From CAVYXK01 sp963708245 (GTDB lineage Bacteria > Pseudomonadota > Alphaproteobacteria > Acetobacterales > Acetobacteraceae): 64,000 nucleotides of DNA. Below, in pieces: positions 24,694 to 32,574 of the stretch. Each line of letters opens with the position of its first letter. The stretch's first letter is position 1. The notes under the pieces were generated by a model. It was not told the origin of the DNA, ran no database searches, and was given only the letters and a program-made list of their open reading frames with translations. Position numbers and translations under genes: made by a program. The stretch lies in assembly GCA_963708245.1 (NCBI GenBank), contig OY970201.1, positions 3,348,001-3,412,000 of the forward strand, in the 5' to 3' direction.

Positions 24694-26355
24694 CCTAAAT
24701 CCGGCAGTTGGGTCCGATCGTCGCCGGTCTGAAGTGACGACCCACAACCTGGGGTAATTGCTCAGGCCGGGCTCAGGCGAAGCGGTGGCTGCAGTTGCCG
24801 GCCATGCAAGAAGTAGCGGAGCGCTTCACTGAGGATGCGATACCAGCGTTGCAGCGGATCCAACTGCTCCGCACTTTTTCGCAGCCGGTCAAGAAAGCCG
24901 GCGATGCGCAGGTAAGCTTGCCTCGCCTTGTCGCGCGCGCCATGCGCGCTGCTGATCGTCAGCCTCACCTGGCCGGCGTGTTGGGTGCGCTGCGCGATCG
25001 CCGACAGCAGCAAGGGTCGGGTGGTGATCGCCTCCCGATGGTGCTCCGGATCAGCCAGCCGGACGAACAGGCTCCACCAGTTGTAGATCAGTGCAACGAT
25101 ACCGGCCAGCAGCCGACACCGCGTGAGGTCCTGTGTCGTGAAACCGCCCCAACCCCATTGGTTCTTCAGCTCGTCAAAAACGTTCTCGCAATCCGCCCGA
25201 TCGCGATACAACTGCCCCAGCGTCAGGATTTCATCGTCCATTGAGGTGACCAGCGCAGCGTAGTCCCACGCCTCCTGATCGGGGCCCACCTCGACGAAGC
25301 CAAGTCGCCGCTGAGCCGGATCGCCATGATCGACGGCCGGCGGACCAGCCAGTTGGCGGCGCAGCAGAATGACTCTCCGCTGCCGGCTCCAGCCCTCCAG
25401 CCGCAGGCTCGTCTCCTTGCCCTGCCAGCCCTGGCCGGCATCCTTCCAGTCCGATGCCTGCATCGCCCGTTGCAGTGCCCGCGTGACGTTTTTCGTCATG
25501 CGCAGACGGAACAGATACGCCAGCTCCTCCCGCTCGGCCCGCGCCATCACCGGCTCGATGCCCCACGACTTGTCTCCGCGCAGCAGCCACGGCCGCTGCC
25601 CCGCTCCGAGATGATCCAGCAACTCCCACAAGCCGCCCGTCGCGTGTCTGACGTTGTGCTGATCGCCGGGCAATACCTCGACCCGTAGCACCAGCCGCAG
25701 GTTCGACAGCATGTAGCTGTGATAGCAGTGCGACGGCCGACCCGGCTTGTGCGGATTATAGCCCAGCTCGGCGCCTTCCTGGTGCCCATACAAAGGTTTG
25801 ATGGTGGTATCGATGTCGAGCACCCACGGCTCGCCGAGCAGCGGAGCGGTGCAATAGTCCAGGTGGTTTTGCAGCCAGGCCGAGCCTTGCGCTTCGTCGA
25901 TCTTCTCCAGCCCGCGGCGAACCGAGTCCTCGCTGACCACCTTGCGCATGCCGAGCAACGGCGGGTTCACCGGATCGCAGCGCAGCGCGGTCACATGGGC
26001 ATAGCGCCGGTGACCCGCCAGAACAGACAGCAGCACGGTGCCAAGCAGATCGCGTGTACGCGGTGCATTCGGGCTAGTGAACCGCAGCGGACAGTCGGCA
26101 ACCCAATTGTCGAACAACCCGGCCTGCTTCAGGTAGTCGATGAAGAATGGCAGTTGGCCGAACGGCGTCACCGGTGCGGCGGCGTCCCACTCCACGTGCA
26201 CGCGCCCGGCGAAGGTATCGGCAATCGCCGAATGCGGCGCAACTTCCGGTTGCTCACCCGCGGGGTGAACCGCCAGACATCTCTGTTCTGTGCTCATGCC
26301 GGCCAAATCTGCCAATTCAGCCGCGGCGCGCAATCACTCAACTGCCGGATTTAGG
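24694..26355 (-). mobile_element. IS1380-family insertion sequence, copy 1
   Basis: 1662 bp bounded by 17-bp inverted repeats, CCTAAATCCGGCAGTTG at the left and its complement ending at 26355. It is flanked by a 5-bp target duplication ATCAG (24689-24693 and 26356-26360). Size, ends and 5-bp duplication match the IS1380 family. A copy with one noted nucleotide difference near the transposase start lies inverted at 55286-56947. Confidence 0.93.
24762..26333 (-). CDS. IS1380-family DDE transposase (copy 1)
   Basis: 523 residues in this frame; a second ATG 12 codons in (MSTEQRC) may be the true start. The RNase H-like core has an aspartate in WVLDIDTTIKPLYGHQ, a second in LRGDKSW, and the late glutamate in RADCENVFDELKNQWGWGGFT. 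A YNPHKPGRPSH motif typical of this group lies near residue 195. It differs from copy 2 by leucine instead of serine at residue 7. The frame is intact, so the element may still be mobile. Confidence 0.92.
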   Translation of the reverse strand: MRAAAELADLAGMSTEQRCLAVHPAGEQPEVAPHSAIADTFAGRVHVEWDAAAPVTPFGQLPFFIDYLKQAGLFDNWVADCPLRFTSPNAPRTRDLLGTVLLSVLAGHRRYAHVTALRCDPVNPPLLGMRKVVSEDSVRRGLEKIDEAQGSAWLQNHLDYCTAPLLGEPWVLDIDTTIKPLYGHQEGAELGYNPHKPGRPSHCYHSYMLSNLRLVLRVEVLPGDQHNVRHATGGLWELLDHLGAGQRPWLLRGDKSWGIEPVMARAEREELAYLFRLRMTKNVTRALQRAMQASDWKDAGQGWQGKETSLRLEGWSRQRRVILLRRQLAGPPAVDHGDPAQRRLGFVEVGPDQEAWDYAALVTSMDDEILTLGQLYRDRADCENVFDELKNQWGWGGFTTQDLTRCRLLAGIVALIYNWWSLFVRLADPEHHREAITTRPLLLSAIAQRTQHAGQVRLTISSAHGARDKARQAYLRIAGFLDRLRKSAEQLDPLQRWYRILSEALRYFLHGRQLQPPLRLSPA

Positions 26356-26920
26356 ATCAGTCTCACCATAGCTGCAACGAACCGGGGAGTTTGGAGCTTT
26401 GCACACGCTAGGGGAGGGTGAGCCGAATGTCCGCAATGGGTCGAAAGCGGCTGTCCGCGCAGGGGCTCATCCCGACTGGCTGACACCCGTCTCGCGGAGA
26501 CCGCCGGCGCCGACATCGTGAACGTCATCGCCGGCCCGGACGGCGCCACGTATCCGCATCCGGGCAATCGCTAAAGCCTCCGTCGAAGGCACATGCTAGC
26601 CCGCCCTAGCGGCGCGGCGGCCTCTCGGCCAGAAGGGCGCCCATAAGTTCGTTCGCGATCATGAGGCCAGCCGCTCGATCGGCGCCCGGCAGGTGGTTCG
26701 GCCATCGTGAAACCATCCGGTGGATAAAAGTGCTCCGCTCGGTCAAGCATGTCGATTTTGTTACGATCTCGAATATCAACATTCTCGGTTAGATGGATGA
26801 CAGGTCGGACGATCGCGACAACGTGCCGGCGCACCTAGTTGACCGGACCGCACGATGCCTCGACGAACCGGCCGGGTGGCATCTTCTGGCGGCCCCGGTT
26901 CCAGTTCCGCCTGGTCGTGG
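26356..26920. other. Accessory region without recognised genes
   Basis: Right of the IS. A short frame ending in ADTRLAETAGADIVNVIAG near 26480-26570 may be the tail of a lost gene, but I cannot place it. A half-copy of the GGGTCGAAAGCGG motif lies near 26440. Confidence 0.4.
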
Positions 26921-27109
26921 TCAGGCAGCGCAGAACGCACCCGAGCGCTTTCGGCTCGACACCTCGGCCTTCGCCAAGGGTAGTTGAACCTGTGCTTCAG
27001 CGAGTAACTCAGTCGCACGTTGTCGGGTCTCTGCTGTGTGGCGGCTGGACTTTAGAAATCTTTGATAGTGTTGGATGTTGAGCTGGATAATCTCTGGGTC
27101 TTCCATCAT
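26921..27109 (-). CDS. Small conserved hypothetical protein (62 aa)
   Basis: MMEDPEIIQLNIQHYQRFLK followed by TAETRQRATELLAEAQVQLPLAK is a short helical-hairpin protein of a type common in alphaproteobacteria. GGGAG precedes the paired ATGs at 27109/27106 by about 8 bases. The last dozen residues (SSRKRSGAFCAA) look less conserved. Its function is unknown, though similar small proteins are widespread in Bradyrhizobium-like and Acetobacteraceae genomes (recollection, not searched). Confidence 0.6.
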   Translation of the reverse strand: MMEDPEIIQLNIQHYQRFLKSSRHTAETRQRATELLAEAQVQLPLAKAEVSSRKRSGAFCAA

Positions 27110-27270
27110 TTGTTACGTCTCCCGGTTTAGTTCCGACAAGCGACTTGAAATCGCCATAGGCCGGGGGGGGACGCAAGCATCGGAATCTACTCATAATGGG
27201 TAACTGAAAACCGGCAGCCCGCCTACCGCCGCTTGGGGTCGAATGCGGCCATGGGATAGAATCGCCGATG

Positions 27271-27465
27271 TCACACCATCCGATGCAACAACTCCTCGCC
27301 CGCTTCAAGCCGGCGGCAATTCTCCAGGGCCAGCGTGAAACTGCGGTCGAAGGTGCCAGTGGTGAGCCAAGCGATATGCGGGGTCAAGGCGGCGGCATCG
27401 ATCATGCGCTCGGTCTCAGCGGTCAATGGTGCATGCAGGCTGACCACCTCGCCTTCGGCCAGCAA
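27271..27465 (-). pseudogene. Remnant duplicate of a D-2-hydroxyacid dehydrogenase C-terminus, internally deleted
   Basis: The frame reads EVVSLHAPLTAETERMIDAA and then jumps straight to LTPHIAWLTTGTFDRSFTLA and ENCRRLEAGEELLHRMV. The gene at 28584-29516 has the same segments with about 60 residues between them (FARMRTGAVLVNTARGG onward). So this is a diverged partial duplicate with an in-frame internal deletion that removed the NAD-domain end and catalytic region. It is not functional. Confidence 0.8.
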
Positions 27466-27547
27466 GGCACACTGGAAGCCACCCCATGCCGGCGCGCCAC
27501 TGAAAAAATTCCCTGCACCTGAAAATTTTCCTTGACTTCGTCCACGT

Positions 27548-27575
27548 GGTAGTGTCTCTAAACTGAGACACTACC
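27548..27575. promoter_or_regulatory. Perfect palindrome upstream of the 27604 gene
   Basis: Arms GGTAGTGTCTC and GAGACACTACC are perfectly complementary over 11 bp around the loop TAAACT. It lies about 30 bases before the GTG at 27604. It could be an operator, or the joined ends of a lost insertion element. Confidence 0.5.
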
Positions 27576-27603
27576 GTCCACGTCCTATGTTCTTGTTCTG
27601 TTC

Positions 27604-28386
27604 GTGTTCGACGCCGCCACCGCCCCGGTCGCAGCCGTCCAACCCGATCCCAATCGGGCCGTGCCGCCTCGCATCGGCCAGGTCCTCAGCCTCGTCCGCA
27701 CGCTCATCGTCTACGGCAAGGATCTCGCCGACACGTTGCGCCAGCACGCGGCTGGCCCGCACGTCCTCCCCTATTTCGCCTTCGTCGCCACAACCTTCGG
27801 CACCAGCGATCTCGCGCTGATCCTCGCCCGCATCACTCGCGGTCTGCTCCGCGCCGCCGCGCTCGAAGCCATGCTCAGCCGGCGCGCCGCCCGCGGCCGG
27901 GACCTCAAGCCGACGCCCATCCGCCTGCCCTCCGAACGCAAGCCGCGCGCCGCCAAACGGGCCGCCCCGCCGAGCCGCCCGGCCGAGGATCCGTGCCTCG
28001 CCCGCCTGCCCACGCCCGAGGAAATCCTCGCCAAGGACCGCCGCCGCCCGATCGGCGCCGTCCTCGTCGACATCTGCCTCGATCTCGGCATCGTGCCTGG
28101 GCAGATGGATCATGCGACGTGGGACGAACTGCGCCGCGATCTCATCCTCTACGGCGGCAATCTCGCCACTCTCGTGTTCCGTCGCGAGGGCAAGCGGCGC
28201 GCTGCCGATCCCCGGAGCGATCCGAGGCGCGTAGGGCGGAAAAGCGAAGCGCATTCCGCCACTGGAGACAGCCCCGGCGACAGCCCGAGCTTCAATCCCA
28301 TTCCCCTAACCGGCCCTCCCATCTTTCCCCCCTGGCCGGCGCCGTCCCCGCAATCCCCAGCTCCCGCCTGCACCGGCCCACCCTGA
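27604..28386 (+). CDS. Hypothetical protein (260 aa) with an embedded REP-like segment
   Basis: Residues 15-85 look like a real helical domain (IGQVLSLVRTLIVYGKDLADTL, HVLPYFAFVATTFG, LALILARITRGLLRAAALEAML). A basic Arg/Lys/Pro-rich linker follows, and then a second block with PTPEEILAKDRRRPIGAVLVDIC and DELRRDLILYGGNLATLV near 140-190. Two hydrophobic helices suggest membrane association. The C-terminal residues VGRKSEAHSAT are the translation of a REP-like repeat (28231-28260), and the last 40 residues are low-complexity proline, so the natural end may have been altered. No function is known. Confidence 0.55.
   Translation: MFDAATAPVAAVQPDPNRAVPPRIGQVLSLVRTLIVYGKDLADTLRQHAAGPHVLPYFAFVATTFGTSDLALILARITRGLLRAAALEAMLSRRAARGRDLKPTPIRLPSERKPRAAKRAAPPSRPAEDPCLARLPTPEEILAKDRRRPIGAVLVDICLDLGIVPGQMDHATWDELRRDLILYGGNLATLVFRREGKRRAADPRSDPRRVGRKSEAHSATGDSPGDSPSFNPIPLTGPPIFPPWPAPSPQSPAPACTGPP
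28231..28260. repeat. REP-like element, half copy inside a coding frame
   Basis: These 30 bases match the right arm of the element at 12642-12671 with one mismatch. The element stays in frame with the 27604 gene and contributes 10-11 residues. Confidence 0.75.
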
Positions 28387-28583
28387 ACGGGCCGTCCGGA
28401 CCATCCAGCCTGCCCCGGACTCGATCCGGGGGCGTCGCGCACGGGGCCGGCCCATGGCCAACCCCGCCGTCCCGATTCGGCGCATCACCGGCGAGTCGTC
28501 ACGCCGGTCATGTTCCCCACCTCGCGGCCGGACTTCCAGCCCTACGTGCCGCAGAGGCAATCCTTCAGCAGCCTGGTATCATA

Positions 28584-29516
28584 TCACACCACTCTGTGCA
28601 GCAGCTCCTCGCCAGCCTGAAGCCGGCAACAATTCTCCACGGCCAGCGCAAAGCTGCGATCGAACGTGCCGGTGGTCAGCCAACCGATATGCGGGGTCAG
28701 CACCACGTTCGGCAGGCTCAGCAGCAGATCGTCAGCAGCCGGCGGTTCGTCAGCGAACACGTCCAGCCCCGCCGCTGCCAGCCGTCCGCTGCGCAGGGCA
28801 TCGACCAGCGCCGCCTGATCCACCAGACCGCCGCGGGCGGTGTTCACCAGCACTGCGCCCGTCCGCATGCGAGCAAACGCGGCCGCATCGATCATCCGCT
28901 CGGTCTCCGCAGTCAGCGGCACGTGCAAGCTCATCACCTCAGCTTCGGCCAGCAGTGCATGCAGCGGGCGGAATTCGCCGGCCGCATCGCCGCGTGGACT
29001 GCGCGCTGTGTAGATCACGCGGCACCCAAGCGCGCGCAATACGGGCGCCAGGACACGAGGCACGGCGCCGTAGCCGATCAGCCCGACCGTTCGCCCGCCC
29101 AGCTCCCCGATCCCGTCCTGCACAGCGGGATCGAGCGAGAACCCGCTACCCTCGCGCATCGCTGCATGGAGCACTGGCAGGGGGCGCAGCGCCGCCAGCA
29201 TCAGCGCCAAAGCCAACTCGGCAACCGCGCGGGCATTGGTGCCGGGCAGATTGCACACCGGGATCCCGCGTGCCCGCGCGGCGTCCAGGTCGATTGTGTT
29301 AACCCCGACGCCAATCTTCTGGATCAGACGCAACCGAGGCGCCGCCGCAATCAGCGCAGTGCTCGCCGGGGATAGCACGTGCCAAAGCACATCAGTCTGC
29401 GCCAGCAGCGCCGCGTCAGGCTCGGCGCAGGGCACGATGCGCAGCGTCTCGGAGCACAGTGCGGCAAGCCGCGCTGTCAGGTCCGGCCCGGCGCCATAGT
29501 GGAACAGCACGTTCAA
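28584..29516 (-). CDS. D-isomer-specific 2-hydroxyacid dehydrogenase (hydroxypyruvate reductase-like)
   Basis: About 310 residues. The Rossmann motif is GRTVGLIGYGAVPRVLAPVL. The catalytic arginine lies in LVNTARGGLVDQAAL, the glutamate in LDVFADEPP, and the histidine in VLTPHIGWLTTGTF near the end. The canonical Rossmann GxGxxG is altered to GYGAVP. The family reduces 2-keto acids such as hydroxypyruvate or glyoxylate with NAD(P)H. I chose TTG 29516, 16 bases after the enolase stop; a GTG at 29510 is equally possible, and the frame is open further upstream inside the enolase gene. It is the last gene of the kinase-enolase-dehydrogenase run. Confidence 0.85.
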   Translation of the reverse strand: MNVLFHYGAGPDLTARLAALCSETLRIVPCAEPDAALLAQTDVLWHVLSPASTALIAAAPRLRLIQKIGVGVNTIDLDAARARGIPVCNLPGTNARAVAELALALMLAALRPLPVLHAAMREGSGFSLDPAVQDGIGELGGRTVGLIGYGAVPRVLAPVLRALGCRVIYTARSPRGDAAGEFRPLHALLAEAEVMSLHVPLTAETERMIDAAAFARMRTGAVLVNTARGGLVDQAALVDALRSGRLAAAGLDVFADEPPAADDLLLSLPNVVLTPHIGWLTTGTFDRSFALAVENCCRLQAGEELLHRVV

Positions 29517-29532
29517 CGTCGTGGCCCGAATC

Positions 29533-30828
29533 TTATGTCCCGCGGCGCGAGCGTCCCAGCACCGTTGGCCCGGCGAATTTGGCGCGGGCGCCCAGCGCCT
29601 CTTCAATGCGGAGCGCCTCGTTCCATTTCGCCATGCGTTCTCCGCGAGCAAAGCTGCCGACCTTGAGCTGGCCGACACCCCAACCAACCGCGAGATGCAC
29701 GATCGTGGTATCCTCGGTCTCGCCCGACCGCGCGGAGACGATGCCCGCCATGTTCTCTTCGCGCGCGGCGTCCCATGCTTCGCGCAACTCGGTCAGGGTG
29801 CCGCGCTGGTTTGGCTTCAGCAGAACCGCATTCACCGCCCCGCGCATGGCCGCTTCGCGCACGCGCGACGCTTGGCTCACCAGGAAATCGTCTCCCACGA
29901 CTTGCACATTCCGCCCGACTTCGGCTGTGAATGCGGCGAACCCGACATCGTCGTCCTCGCCCAGCGGATCCTCGATCGAGACGATCGGGTATGATTTCAC
30001 CCAGCCGGCGAGCATCCTGATCATGCCGTCGGTGTCGAGCTCGCGGTTCTCGAGGCCGAGCTTGTACTTACCGCCGCGACCGAGCTCGGTGGCGGCGACG
30101 TCGAGCGCGATCGCAATCTGGGGGCCGGGTTTGAACCCTGCGCGCTCGATGGCGAGGACCAACGTTTCCAAAGCTGCTTCGTTCGTCTTGAAGGCCGGCC
30201 ACCAGCCGCCCTCGTCGGCGACCCCGGCAAGCGTGCCGGCCTCTGCCATCAGCGAGCCAGCGGCACGATAGACCTCCGCGGTCCAATCCAGCGCCTGAGC
30301 AAACGAGGTCGCAGCGGGGCAGACGACGAGGAAGTCCTGGATATCGACGCGACGTCCGGCATGCGCGCCGCCGCCGAAAATCTGGATCTGCGGCAGCGGC
30401 AGGGTGACGTTTTCGGGGCCGCCGAGATAGCGGTAGAGCGGCTCGCCGGCAGCGGCCGCGGCTGCCTGCGCAGCGGCGATCGACACGGCGATCAGCGCGT
30501 TGGCGCCAAGCCGCGACTTGCTCGGCGTGCCGTCGAGCGCGATCAGCTTCGCATCGACGGCCGCCTGATCGGCGGCGTCCAGCCCGACCAGCGCGCGGGC
30601 GATCTCGTTGTTGATGTGCCCGACCGCGCGCTTCACGTCGTACCCGCCAAAGGCTGCGCCGCCGTCGCGCAGGTCGAGCGCCTCGGCGGTGCCGGTCGAT
30701 GCGCCGGCTGGTGCCATGCCGCGCCCGACTGCGCCGCCCTCCAGCAGGATATCCGCCTCTACCGTCGGCCGTCCGCGACTGTCCCACACCCTGCGGCCCT
30801 GCACGAACGCAATATGCGTGTCGGTCAT
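29533..30828 (-). CDS. Divergent enolase (phosphopyruvate hydratase) paralogue
   Basis: A 431-residue enolase fold. It has WDSRGRPTVEADILLEGG at the N-terminus, GMAPAGASTGTAEA in place of the usual PSGAST, the metal ligands in ALDVAATEL and SIEDPLGEDD, catalytic lysine in LLKPNQRGTL and the SARSGETED motif. The catalytic-loop segment reads FGGGAHAGRRVDIQDF instead of the usual NGGxHA(D/N)N, so the substrate loop is altered. GGGAG stands before ATG 30828. Its start overlaps the kinase stop by ATGA. The genome probably has a separate housekeeping enolase (not in this window). Likely reaction: 2-phosphoglycerate to PEP, or a related phospho-acid dehydration. Confidence 0.85.
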   Translation of the reverse strand: MTDTHIAFVQGRRVWDSRGRPTVEADILLEGGAVGRGMAPAGASTGTAEALDLRDGGAAFGGYDVKRAVGHINNEIARALVGLDAADQAAVDAKLIALDGTPSKSRLGANALIAVSIAAAQAAAAAAGEPLYRYLGGPENVTLPLPQIQIFGGGAHAGRRVDIQDFLVVCPAATSFAQALDWTAEVYRAAGSLMAEAGTLAGVADEGGWWPAFKTNEAALETLVLAIERAGFKPGPQIAIALDVAATELGRGGKYKLGLENRELDTDGMIRMLAGWVKSYPIVSIEDPLGEDDDVGFAAFTAEVGRNVQVVGDDFLVSQASRVREAAMRGAVNAVLLKPNQRGTLTELREAWDAAREENMAGIVSARSGETEDTTIVHLAVGWGVGQLKVGSFARGERMAKWNEALRIEEALGARAKFAGPTVLGRSRRGT

Positions 30829-31832
30829 CCTATCTCCCTTGCCCAGGCGGCGCGCACATCGGCCAGCCGATCGACCGGAGTAGCCAATAATGCCCGCGCT
30901 GTGCGGCGGACCCGGTCCTTGTCCTGCTCGCGCGTGATGTACTCTACCGGCGATTTGCCATCCACCCGCGCGAGGAACAAGCCAGGGAGCAGACGGGCGG
31001 CACGGGTTTCGAGTGCCGCCGGCGCCTCCCACGTCACTCCGGCGAAATAGGCAGCGGCGAGCGCATCGAAACAAACCAGGAAATCGGCGCGTGCAGCCGG
31101 GGTCCACAGGCATTTCAGCAACAGGTGATTGAGGCAGAAGGCAAGGTCGAAAGCCGGGTCGCCCCACCACGCGCATTCCGCGTCAAGGAAGACCGGACCC
31201 GCGGGACCGATCAGGATGTTCTTCGGGCTGACATCGCCATGCACCAGGGCGCGCTTGTTCGCCTGGGTGGTCGCAACCAGCGCGGATAACGCCGCGGCAC
31301 GATCGGGATGCGCGTGCGCCGCGGCGATCAGATAAGGCTCCAGCCGGATATCGAAGAAGATCTCGTCGGTCGGGAATTCCGCCTCGACCGACGGATCGGC
31401 GGCGGTCGCCGCATGGATGCGAACCAGGCTACGCGCCACGTGGGCAGCGAAGTCCGGCTCTGCGTGCCCGGCATGAAGTTCGTTCTTCCACAGTGGATGA
31501 TTCTCGGTCGGCAGATATTCCATCGCCAACACGCCGGCCTGCGTGTCCTGGCCGAGGACCGCAGGGGCCGCACCGGGCACGGCTGCATTCGCACGACGCA
31601 TCCAGCGTGCTTCGTAGAGGTTGCGCGTCACCGGCGCGCGCCAGTCGGCGGCGACGCGCAGCTTCGCCAAAGCGCGCTTCACACAGATCGGGCCGGAAGA
31701 CAGATCGATCCGCCAAATGTCGGAAGACACGCCGCCGCTCAGTCGTTCGCCCAGGATGTGCCGACCTGTATCGAGCAGGTGCATCCGATGCAGCGCATCG
31801 AGGATCTGCTTTGGCGGGTGCTCTATCGGCAT
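30825..31832 (-). CDS. APH-fold small-molecule kinase
   Basis: About 335 residues of the aminoglycoside/choline phosphotransferase superfamily (PF01636). ICVKRALAKLRV holds the ATP-binding lysine, LVHGDVSPKNILI the catalytic loop with Asp and Asn, and VFLDAECAWWGDPAFDLAF the metal-binding DAE. Family members phosphorylate hydroxyls of small metabolites. Directly upstream of an enolase and a hydroxyacid dehydrogenase, a glycerate-type substrate is attractive but unproven. ATG 31832 avoids overlap with the response regulator; no strong ribosome-binding site is visible. The stop overlaps the enolase start. Confidence 0.8.
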   Translation of the reverse strand: MPIEHPPKQILDALHRMHLLDTGRHILGERLSGGVSSDIWRIDLSSGPICVKRALAKLRVAADWRAPVTRNLYEARWMRRANAAVPGAAPAVLGQDTQAGVLAMEYLPTENHPLWKNELHAGHAEPDFAAHVARSLVRIHAATAADPSVEAEFPTDEIFFDIRLEPYLIAAAHAHPDRAAALSALVATTQANKRALVHGDVSPKNILIGPAGPVFLDAECAWWGDPAFDLAFCLNHLLLKCLWTPAARADFLVCFDALAAAYFAGVTWEAPAALETRAARLLPGLFLARVDGKSPVEYITREQDKDRVRRTARALLATPVDRLADVRAAWAREIG

Positions 31833-31929
31833 GGTGCGAGGACGAAAACGTGCGCCGTCGCCCGTTAAGGCCGGCCGTGCCGAGGGTGTGATCGCTGCCA
31901 GCCGGGTGTCATTCTCTTCTGCACCCAAC

Positions 31930-32574
31930 TCAACCGCCACGCATCTGCTGCGTGGGATGCGGCAGCAATTCCAGCGCCAGCTTGATCAACGCTGCAATCG
32001 AAGGTGCGTTGAGCTTGGCCTTGAGCCCCGCAACCAGGTTAGCGGCAGTGCGGTAACTCAAGCCAAGGTGACCGGCGATCTCGGCGACGCTCTTGCCTTG
32101 GCCGAGCAACTCGAGCACGTCGGTCTCGCGACTGGACAGACCGCGCAGCCTGTCGCCGGGGGATCGTACGTTCATCAACGCGAGGTTCTGCGCCACCGAT
32201 GGACCGAGATGGATCCCGCCACCGGCGACATTATCGATGGCATCTAGCAGCGCGGCCGGGTCATCGCTCTTGGTGATGTAGCCCCTGGCGCCGGTTTCCA
32301 GCGCCCGCGCTGCGAGCGCGGGGTCCTCGTACATGCTGAACACCACGACCTTCTGGTCCGGCCGTTCGACCAGGATCTGGCGCAACGCCGCAAATCCGCT
32401 GCTGTCCGGCAGCTTGAGATCGAGAACAACGATATCCGGGCGCAGCTCGCGACACAGGCGCAGCCCCTCGGCGCCCGTGCTCGCCTCAAAGATCTCCATC
32501 TCCGCACGTGTTTGCAGAAGCCGCCGGCAGCCGGCGCTGACGATCGGATGATCCTCGATCAGCAGGATGCGCAT
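31930..32574 (-). CDS. NarL/FixJ-family response regulator
   Basis: A 214-residue regulator. The receiver domain begins MRILLIEDHPIVSAG, with the phosphoacceptor aspartate in IVVLDLKLPDSSG near residue 52 and lysine in GYITKSDD near 102. The LuxR-type helix-turn-helix is LSSRETDVLELLGQGKSVAE and LGLSYRTAANLVAGLKAKL. Its start lies inside the 3' end of the histidine kinase gene (16-base overlap), so the pair is coupled. The gap of about 98 bases to the kinase gene leaves room for a promoter or readthrough. Confidence 0.92.
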   Translation of the reverse strand: MRILLIEDHPIVSAGCRRLLQTRAEMEIFEASTGAEGLRLCRELRPDIVVLDLKLPDSSGFAALRQILVERPDQKVVVFSMYEDPALAARALETGARGYITKSDDPAALLDAIDNVAGGGIHLGPSVAQNLALMNVRSPGDRLRGLSSRETDVLELLGQGKSVAEIAGHLGLSYRTAANLVAGLKAKLNAPSIAALIKLALELLPHPTQQMRGG

